Assembly (NCBI GenBank): GCA_940671915.1
Contig: CALNVZ010003433.1
Location: 50,670,900 to 50,734,899, forward strand
Direction: 5' to 3'
Origin: Paracentrotus lividus
Taxonomy: Eukaryota > Echinodermata > Echinoidea > Camarodonta > Echinidae
DNA: 64,000 bases
Positions 12,637 to 22,800 of the stretch are shown here, piece by piece. Below the pieces are notes generated by a model. That model was not told the origin of the DNA. It ran no database searches and worked only from the letters and a program-made list of their open reading frames with translations. How positions within the stretch are numbered: position 1 is the stretch's first letter; each line of letters begins with the position of its first letter. Both the position numbers and the translations under genes were made by a program.

Positions 12637-12900
12637 TGGTGTGCTTGAGTGGATTAGTCAGCGGACTGAAGATCACAAGGTATTCGGCTTGAATCCTGTC
12701 CATGCCACTAACATCCTGCAAGCATCTCCAACACAGCACTGACTTGGGTACCAGAATGGAAAAGAAAATGGGGAAAACCCAAAACAAAATGGTGATGCAT
12801 TATAGAAAAAGAAAGAAACCCGGATGGATGGCGGTCATAGACGGAGGCCAGATCTGCAGAAATTAGTAATCAAGGATAGAGACGCTTGATGGAGGCCATA
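12637..12900 (+). repeat. tRNA-derived SINE
   Basis: The 5' part (12,637-12,707) resembles a leucine-type tRNA. It has an A-box-like TGCTTGAGTGG, an anticodon-arm-like GGACTGAAGATC and a B-box-like GGCTTGAATCC, and ends CATGCCA. The tRNA folds poorly and lacks a clean acceptor stem. It continues into an unrelated body with an A-rich stretch near 12,760-12,820. I call it a SINE head and not a functional tRNA gene. Confidence 0.6.
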
Positions 12901-12949
12901 TTTGACATATGACATTTAGAGGATAGGTAGGTAACAGACATTATTCCTT

Positions 12950-13390
12950 ATCAACAACCAATACCATGAAAAATGAAAATTTAACCTCCTAAACTCCAAC
13001 GTGGCCTTCCCTTCAAAAGAAAATTCACTCATTAATCTAGATACAGCAGAAAATGAAAGACATGATATGATCAAATCTGACAGTGAATCCAAGATAAATT
13101 TGAAAACTCCTAATAGCACCTGTGAGCCTTTCACATGTACATTTTATATATTATAATACAGACACATGATTTTACACATCTCTTCTTTGTCATAAAAATA
13201 TTCTTTTATCATTGTTTTCAACAACACACTAAAATGAGACAGCTCAGGCTAAATAAAATCAAAGTTGACAATTTGCACTTGATTGATTTCAAATTTGGGA
13301 ATTGAAAAACATATTCTTCTTTAGGGCTTTATCACATTGGTCTGAAGCATCTAAATGCTGTGAATTTTTTTTTGATCTCTCAAGACAGAG
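12950..13390. other. Region downstream of SLC37A4 with an orphan open frame
   Basis: The plus strand is open for about 57 codons up to TAA near 13,154 (includes NVAFPSKENS and SESKINLKTP), without ATG or recognised similarity. The minus strand is open over the same bases. No function is assigned. The rest is AT-rich and would be 3' flank or UTR of SLC37A4. Confidence 0.3.
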
Positions 13391-13720
13391 ATTAATTTGG
13401 AAACCAATTCTCATATATAACTTGCATGTGGACCCTGATAATAAGCCTGAGAGATGAGATTAGTCTGTCTCCTTTGCAGACTGGAAACCAATTCTCATGT
13501 TCATCTTGCATATAAGGTGCATTACAATAAGACTGAGAGATGAGATTAGTCTGCTTTCTTTGCAGACTGGAAACCAATTCTCATGTTCATCTTGCGTATA
13601 AGGAGCATTACAATAAGACTGAGAAACGAGATTAGTCTGCTTTCTTTGTAGACTGGAAACCAATTCTCATGTTCATCTTGCGTATAAGGAGCATTACAAT
13701 AAGACTGAGAAATGAGGCTG
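13390..13720 (-). repeat. 86-bp tandem copies of the SLC37A4 terminal-exon tail
   Basis: The last part of the coding exon (from FLSLIVML through KKAD and the stop) is repeated head-to-tail downstream at an exact 86-bp period. The block CAATTCTCATG lies near 13,489, 13,575 and 13,661, and stop-equivalent positions are 13,632, 13,546 and 13,460. A further decayed copy is near 13,395-13,458. The copies behind the first stop would fall in the 3' UTR. Confidence 0.9.
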
Positions 13721-13801
13721 CTTCCATGCAGTAGAGAGCATGGGACCATGAGTAGTGCTGAGAGACGTAGGTGAGGGGTAAACCAGCCAGTACACCTCCA
13801 A
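13632..13801 (-). CDS. SLC37A4: SLC37A4 coding exon 9 (terminal)
   Basis: Acceptor TCTCTTTCCAG. It encodes VGGVLAGLPLTYVSQHYSWS, then HALYCMEAASFLSLIVML, then LIRKMNMRIGFQSTKKAD and TAA at 13,634-13,632. The last helix and the KKAD tail match human HYSWSTAFW and KKAE. A KKXX tail is the COPI-dependent ER-retrieval signal. Confidence 0.9.
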
Positions 13802-16800
13802 CTGGAAAGAGAGAGAGAAAAAAAAAAACATAAATCTCTCACACACACATATATCCTGACCTCTTATATATTCTTCATGCTTTGCTCCTAACACATAAAA
13901 GAACCCCCTATCGCAATTCTTAAGAATGCTTGGAAAATAGTAATTCAGTGAACACCCATTATAACAAGGTGCCTGGGACGAAGCCAATTATCTTGTTATA
14001 AAGAAATCGCATTACTGAACATATACAAGGCACAAGGACACGCGTGCCTATGTTTGAAATCGGTACCAGTAGAATTACCTTGTGATAATGAAATCTTATT
14101 ACATCCGTGCTCGTTATCATAGGAATTGACTGTAAAATGCTTTTAGGAGATAGATGGACTGGCAATGTACTATCACTTGAAGCTCATGCAGCAGAGGTAT
14201 GGATAGTCACTTATAGATTAATGAGTGCAATTGTAAGCAAAGCAGGTCCAAGGACTGCTCCCTGAGGTTCCCCACAGTGCACTTACCACTTGAAGCTAAG
14301 GCAGCAAAGGCATGGACAGTCCCTGATAGATGAATAGGTGAGTTCTCTACTGCCAGGATACCAAACAATGTAACACAACTCTTCTGAGCTACACCTAGAC
14401 ATAGACCTACTAGTAAGATTAACTCCTGTCAACAAAGAGAAATAAAAAAAAATAAAAATAAAAAAGGTTGAAACTGTCATAACACTATTCAGATTGGACA
14501 TGGGGTTCATTTATCATCTCTTACTGTAATACACTACAGTCTGTGTCCAAAAAAAAAATGGTACAGTTGGGAAAAAATTATTTAGGTATGAAATCTTCTT
14601 AAATGATGTGTTAATGTGGTACCAACTTAAAGCCAAAAGATTCTTCTCGCTGATGCACTTTCTTTTGTATAATTTACTTTTGTAAAACAAAGGTTATGCT
14701 AATTTTTGTGAGGCAATCAGCTAATCGAAATTACACACATCTATTGTCTCGGTGCGCTGAATTCATGGCTATTATGTGCGAAACCCATAGAGAAGCATGC
14801 ACAAAGTACATATTTTCTTGATTGTAGAAAACTGGTCATATCTCAAGATCTACCGCACCAAATGTGATGAAAAAAATTGCAGAAGAAAGCCTGATTTTCC
14901 TACTTAATGGAAATATTAAACACTTTAAGAATGTGATTCATTTTCATACTTTAAAAAAAATGTTTTCCATCTGTACCATTTTATTTGACACAGACTGTAT
15001 AATCAAATACATCCTAGAAAGAAAACAATTATCAACAAAAATATTATGATCTTGTATGAAGAGAAAAAAATAGCTGGTTCAAAAATGAAGAATACTGGGT
15101 ATTTTGAAGATGGTGGGAAAATATCAAATTCAAATTTTACTTTTTTTATGGTATACTAAATCAACATTTTAGCTCAATACAATTTAGCATTTGAGCATTG
15201 GGGGATGGCAAGTGAAAAAAGGCTAATCTTTCTAACTCTCAAGCATTTCTAGTGCTCATATTTGTCGATTAAAAATGGTTTCTGAGAGTCAATCTATATA
15301 TTAAAAGAAACCTTTTAAGTTAGGGAAAATTAGCTACATGCATGATAAGCAGATTTCTTTTTTTTTAAATAACAACTTATGTGGATGAGCAGGTCACATT
15401 TAACACTGTAAAGCATTTTTAAAGAGCTTTTAAATGATTTACTAGCCAGCACATTTTATTTCAAGAAATGTGTTAAGATCCAACTTAAAAAGAGTGTGAT
15501 GTTTAGACGAGGGACTTTAGTGAATTCATTGGGATTGAACCCTTGAACTCGTGATCCACAGTATTGTGAATAGTATCCACTGAACCATTATCCCTAAGAG
15601 CTATATGTAAGGTCTTATGCAACATAATTATATTTCAGAAAATAATTTATAAACATTGAATTTCACAATTACATTGTATTGAGAACTATAAGTCAATTAG
15701 GTTACCTGATATGAATTTGAATGGACATAGTTTCTGAGAGCATGAATTGAGAGAAGATTCAATGCAACCATTAGTAGTAACCATGGATACCGTGCTGTTC
15801 CTCTCTTTCTTCGTCCATACTGAGGAGATAATCAAACAAATCTATTCATTACCACAAAGTTTAAATGTTGTTTTCCTCAATCCATATTTGTTCCTAAAAT
15901 AGCTGGGAAGGGGGGTGGGAGCGGGGTTGGATAAGAAGGATGTGAACTTTTGACATTTCAAGCAATAATGGACTTTTTCAAATGATGACCTCAAACTAAC
16001 ACTAACTTACATAGCTAGATTTACAGGCCTTGTAAGGTTGACAACAGGGATATATAACATATTTGCATTATTGCTCTAGCGACAATGCTATGTTATCGTC
16101 ATTATTTCTATTCCGTTCGTCTTTGCATTGACGCTATAGCGACAATGCTATGTTATCGTCCATATTCCTTTTCCGCCTTCTTCTTCTTCTTCTTCTTCCA
16201 CAAAAAGCCATTCTTTAACACGTGAACCTTGTTCGCCCTACCCAGGACCCATCGCTCAACCAAATTCGTTCAAATTTCATAACACACATTCCTCCATGAT
16301 CCATTATTTGATCCCTGACATTTCATTTTCCAAAATCACTCATCCATGACCGATCCATTCCACCATTTTGTCTATTTTTGGTCATATGAAAGCCATTTTT
16401 CCAGCCTCCATATCTATTGTCATTATAGATGCTACAGACTTCTAACAAAATCCATTAAATAGTCCATGAGTTCGCCTTTCATATGTAACCAACAACTATT
16501 CATTTTAAAACCATCTTCATATTTTAATCAATTTCAAAATTAACTCCGTTATGAAATACAAAATTGTTACTAAAACACACAAAAATGGCTATAACTTTCT
16601 TAAATCAATTTCATTTTGCTTCAAATTTTCAGGGCATGTTATTCTAATAAATGTGCACACACTCCACATGTTTCAAGGCTCCAGTAAATACGCAAAATGC
16701 AAATAGCGCCCTCTAAATTTTCGAATTTCGCTAAAATCCAAAGAGCTGCATCTGCGTTGTGCCTTGATAAAACCGTACCTTTTTTGGATTTAGGTAGTTC

Positions 16801-19800
16801 AGACTATGTCCTTTCCAGCAATGTAAAGAAAAATATATCGATTCATTGACCAAATTGCTCAAAATGTCGTGGAATGTAAAAAATTATTGATACCAGGAAA
16901 ATCAAGTTTTTACTCTCCCTAAAATTTCGAATATTCAATCTAGGGACTTGAAACTTGGCAGGCATATGTATCAATACATTTCACAACTATCTGCCAATTT
17001 TTTGTAAAATTTGATGACGTCATCAAAAAGTTATGGACAAAAAATAGCGATTTTCAATGGATACATAACAAGGCATTTCGTCATTGTCGTTCAATATTTG
17101 CTTCTGAAATTGACATCACAATGGCCGCATTGAAATTGCCTTTCCATTGACACCAAATATAATATAGGTTGTCACAGAAAATTTCGAGTAAATCACATTT
17201 TTGTAGGAGCCATATAACCCGCTTGCCTAATAATTGCAAATTTGACAGAGCCATGTACACGCCGGATAATATGGAAAGCAAAGTTTCAAAATTGCGCCGT
17301 AGTACACAAAGCGTATTCGTTTTACACACCAGATCTTGTATATTATGTCAAGCTCTACTTTCGTTTCCCAATTTATTTCAAAATATATGCTTACATTTTA
17401 ATAAATCATTGAAATCCTTTAGTCAACGGCGTCAATGCACGCACATCGTTCATGTCAACGATTGCAGTTCTAGTTCTTCTTCTTCTTCTTTTCTTCCACA
17501 AAACCCATTCAAACGTGAACCTTGTAATCACTGTTCAGCGTCAATTACTCATCTCAATTTGTTCAAACTTCGTAGACATGTCCTCATGATCCACTATTGA
17601 TCCCCTGACATTTTAATTTCCAAAAATCACTCATCCATGACCGTCCATCGGACCATTTTGTCCATTTTTGGCATATGAAAGCCATTCTTCCAGCCTCCAT
17701 ATCTATTTCATTATATGCTACAGACTTCTAACAAAATGCATTAAATAGTCCATGAGTTTGCCTTTCATATGTAACCAACAACTATTCATTTTCAAAACCA
17801 TCTTTCATATTTTAAATTAATTTCAAAAATCAACTCCTTATGAAATAAAAATTGTGACTTAAAACACACGCCAAATGGCCTATAACTTTCTTAAATCAAT
17901 TTATTTCGCTTCAAATTTTCAGGGCATGTTATTCCAATCAGTGTGCACAAACTCCACATGTTTCACGCTCCAGTAAATACGCAAAATGCAAATAGCGCCC
18001 TCTAACGTTTCAAAATTTGGCTAAAATCCAAGAGGCTGCATCTGCGTTGTGCCTTGTTAAAACCGTACCCTTTTTTGGATTTAGGTACTTCAGACTAAGT
18101 CCTTTCCAGCAATGTAAAGAAAAATATATCGTTTCATTGACCGAATTGCTCAAAAATGTTGTAGAATGTAAAAAATTATCAATACCAGGAAATCAAGTTT
18201 AACTTCCCCTAAAATTGTGAATATTTAATCTAGGGACTTGAAACTTTACAGGCATATGTATCAATACATTTCACAACTACTTGCCAATTTTTGTAAAATT
18301 TGATGACGTCATCAAAAAGTCATGGACAAAAAATAGCGAATTTACAATGCATTACGTAAGGTATTACGTCATTGTCGTTAAATATTTGCTTCTGAAATTG
18401 ACATCACAATGACCGCACTGAAATTGCGTTTCCATTGATACCATATATAATATAGGTTGTCACAGAAAATTTTGAGTAAATCACATTTTTGTAGGAGCCA
18501 TTATACCCGCTTGCCTAATAATTGCAAATTTGCCAGAACCATGTGAACGCCAGATAGTATGGAAAGCGGAGTTTTCAAAATTGCACTGTAGTATACAAAC
18601 CGTATTCGTTTAACACACAGATCTATATGTAAAGCCTACTTCCGTTTCCCTAATTCCAAAATATACGTTTAAATTTTTAAAGTCCTTAAAATCTTTTAGT
18701 CCAGGCGTCAATGCATGCACATCGTTCATGTCAACAATTGCAGTTCTAGTGTTTCTCTTGTAGTTGCTTGATAGAGAATATCAGGTCAATCGTTGATAAC
18801 ACTGACTCAAATCCACATTGTGATTCTGGGTATACACGGGCCACAAATAAATGCAGTCTGTTAGAAACCACTCTTGGGAAGATCTTCCACACAGTACTTA
18901 AGGGATATTCCATGATAATTGTTGCATATATTATTAAATTCTATTGTTTGTTTCACAAATAAAAATGGCTATAAACCATTCAGATTCCACATTTTCTGGG
19001 ACGTATTGTCTAGATTATGGCCCGTCATCTCAAAAGCCGCCTAACTTTAAGCCTAGCTTAAATCTGTGGTTTAAATATAGCTTGCAAAATGGGACTCAAT
19101 CTGTCTGTGTTGCATGTTCCTAAAACCTTTACTAAATCCTGGAATTATGTTTTAATTGTAAGGGAAACTTTTGTACTTATCATTTCCAAGCAGTTTTTAA
19201 TAGTTTCTCTACCAAAATTATGATGAATCAACAAATACTTTTCGGAATTGAGTCCCATTTTGCAAGCCATAGTTAAATCACAAATTTAAGCTAGGCCTAA
19301 AGTTACGGGGCTTGGAGAATACGGGGCCCATGAGTTTAGGCCTAAATTCCTTGTGATATGAGAGCAAGCGTTTTCACTATATGTAATACCCCACCTCCCG
19401 ACTTTATCATATTCCAAAGAGGATATTTTTCAATTAAACATGTAACTCCAGGCAAATGTTTTATGCCTAGTATTTCTTACCTTTGCTACTAGTCTATCTG
19501 TAATGTATCCTGATGATATACTGCCTACTGTAGCACCAAGAGAGTAGGAACTTACAAAAGAGCTACCTGCAGAGGAAATTGATATATTTCATCTAAATGT
19601 TAATACTTACAATGGATATGTTACCTTTGACCTCTTTATTTGAATATTAAATCAGTTTATCATTCTTTCAAATATGTGTACCTTAGTTATAACGTCCATT
19701 ACTTTTCAAGTTAGGATATCAACTCTGACATTTTAGACTTGTTCTTATACAGATTCATATCTGTTGAAAAAATATCAAATACATTTACCAGCACTCCCAT

Positions 19801-22800
19801 CTTTCATCTTGAGTGTGCTTTAGACCTTGCTCATGTATCAATATGAGTTGGTCCTATCCTCTACTCTCACACCAGTGTTATAAAATATGGCTCAAACGTT
19901 TCTTCTGTATCAATGAAAATTTATATCCTTTCTGACACCCATCTTATACTATCTCTCACCTGTGGTATAGCCGAGGCCTTCCTCCTGTATCAAAAACAAT
20001 TGGTATACTTCTCCATTCTCACACCAGTCCTATATCTCACCTATGAAATGACTGAGGCCTTTCTCTTGTCTCAATACACCTCCACTCTCTTACTAGTCTT
20101 ATCATATCTCTCACCTGTTGTAACACTGAGGCCTTTCTCCTCTATCAAAAAGAATTGGTTAACATCTCCTTTCGCACACCAGTCATATCATATCTCTCAC
20201 CTGTAGTGTGGCTGAGATCTTTCTCCTGTATAAGGAAGAGTTGTCCCCAGTCTGTGATACCGTTGACTAGAAAGTTACTGATTAGGAATAGCAGAGATAT
20301 AACCCAGAGAGCAGGGCTAGACAGGATAGCTGTCAAGTTTGTAATAGCACAAGATGCTGCTTCAGCTGCAATGGTATTCAAGCACAATGTCACAATAATA
20401 AGATTTTAAACATTGACATTCTATTTGAAAGGATAGCATAGTAATGCTATGATTACAATATTCCTGTAATTATGTATCTACCTCCACCCTTTTATCTCTT
20501 GTTTATCTTTATCATGTATTTCCATCACATTCATATTTGTCACCTGTGTTCATATGGATATGTTTTTTTTTTTACAGCACGTCATTAACAGATATTACTC
20601 AATCCAACATATCAAACTCAAGTTTTGTCTTTAATAAACCATCGTTGTCAAATGTTCTTATCATTGAGAAGTTGCCAAATCTATTCTAAATTCAGGGCTA
20701 CTTTGTGATAGCTCCTCCAATATGTGTTTCACTTACGATTATCTGAAGATTTCTTTTGGTCATTTGAGGTTTTTATAGGAGGAAGACCGACATCAGTCGG
20801 TGAACTGCGGATAACAAAGCCTGCCATGGCTGCAACAATAATAGCGGCACAAGCTGAAAATAAAACAAAGAAGAGCAAGCTTTAATACCATAGAAAACAT
20901 TTCAGATTTACAAAAAAATATATAAAGGTGAACCCCAATGAATTAAATTTCCAAATTGAAAGAAGAAATTTCTATTTAGTTTGATCACCTGACCAGAGCG
21001 TCTTTGCAGCAGCTGTGTAATAAAAGCAACACTTTTTAAATTTTGGAAATGGCTCTTAATATCTGTCCTTACCTGGACAACACTTCAATTTGATGTAAAT
21101 GTGTAAATGTGTAAAATGATGTTTGTTTGTTTTTTACTTTTGCATGTAAATGTAATTCCTAAATTTTTCATTAGCCTGGATAAAGTATCTATCCGGGGCT
21201 TGTAGGCTACGACTTGTAAAACTTAGATGTTTTCCCCCAAAACAGCCTGATTTTTTTTTACTTGCCATACAGGCCCCAGATTAATGTGTGATCCAGGCTT
21301 AACTCATCTACATTGCACTAACCACAGAATTGCATTGCACCCCTCCATCCAAAGTTGATAGCTAGTAGAGTGAGACCTAGCGGTCCTAATGTACCTGCTA
21401 CATTAGCAGCTGCTGAGATTAAGCTCCACCACAGACCTATCTCAGAAGCTGGATACCACTGAAATAAACAAAATAAATCATTTAAAATCTCAATTTTCTT
21501 TGACAAAGGGACTTTATTTTTACATTTAGTGTTTTTTGAAATAATATTTTTAGTTGATTTTTTTCTTAATTTCTGTAATCATTGACCACTTTTATTGTCC
21601 CATATTTATCCTCCATTGCTATTTTTCCTTTACATAGTGTTTCTCTATTTGTCTCCAAATAACACTACTCACCTGCTTTAATACTTTAGCTTCCCCTGGC
21701 CATCCTAGCCCCTGAGCTATTCCCATGAAGAAAGACTACTCACCTGCTTTAATACTTTAGCTTCCCCTGGCCATCCTAGTCCCTGAGCTATTCCCATGAA
21801 GAAAGACTACTCACCTGCTTTAATACTTTAGCTACCCCTGGCGCATCCTAGTCCCTGAGCTATTCCCATGAAGAAAGACTACTCACCTGCTTTAATACTT
21901 TAGCTACCCCTGGCCATCCTAGTCCTGAGCTATTCCCATGAAGAAAGACTACTCACTTGCTTTAATACTTTAGCTACTCCTGGCCATCCTAGCCCCTAAG
22001 CTTTCCCATGAAGAAAGACTACTCACCTGCTTTAATACTTTAGCTACTCCTGGCCATCCAAGCCCTGAGCTATTCCCTTGAAGAAAGACTACTCACTTGC
22101 TTTAATACTTTAGCTACCCCTGGCCATCCTAGCCCCTGAGCTATTCCATGAAGAAAGACTACTCACTTGCTTTAATACTTTAGCTACTCCTGGCCATCCA
22201 AGCCCTGAGCTATTCCCTTGAAGAAAAGACTACTCACCTGCTTTAATACTTTAGCTACCCCTGGCCTCCTAGCCCCTGAGCTATTCCCATGAAGAAAGAC
22301 TACTCACTTGCTTTAATACTTTAGCTACCCCTGGCATCCTAGCCCCTGAGCTATTCCATGAAGAAAGACTACTCCCCTGCTTTAATACTTTAGCTACCCT
22401 GGCCATCCTAGCCCCTGAGCATTCCCATGAGGAAAGAGACGAGAACAAAGCTCTGAACTGATGTTGATACAGAGAACTGAAGTGAGAGGACACGGTAGCA
22501 AACAGCCCAAGGGGGAAACATCACTCGAGGGCTGATTTGATCAGATAACACTCTCCTAAGAACTTACTCAAAGAGTAAGCTAAGGTTAGGCTACTTGCCA
22601 TCGTACCTGAACAAAACACAGCAAAATAAATTTTTATCAACTTTCGTATTACCAAACTTGATAATGAAAACAGCATACTCTAAGAAAATAAGAAGAAAAA
22701 AAAACTGTAAGTGTGAGCTTATTTGGGAGTTGATAAATGTAATTAGATGTAAGATAATGTTCCTTGCAAATATCATGAGAGTTGTTATTTTCAGAGTGCA

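Noticed and set aside
12637-12707. Functional tRNA gene
   Set aside because: A- and B-box-like motifs are present but the acceptor stem and cloverleaf do not form cleanly, and the sequence continues into a SINE body. The same reasoning applies at 15,511, 44,574 and 53,473.
13392-13848. Minus-strand frames of 61-100 codons with repeated ENWFP peptides
   Set aside because: They are out-of-frame readings of the 86-bp copies of the SLC37A4 terminal exon.
21661-22440. CRISPR-like regular array
   Set aside because: Units are contiguous exon/intron copies without unique spacers, inside an animal gene.
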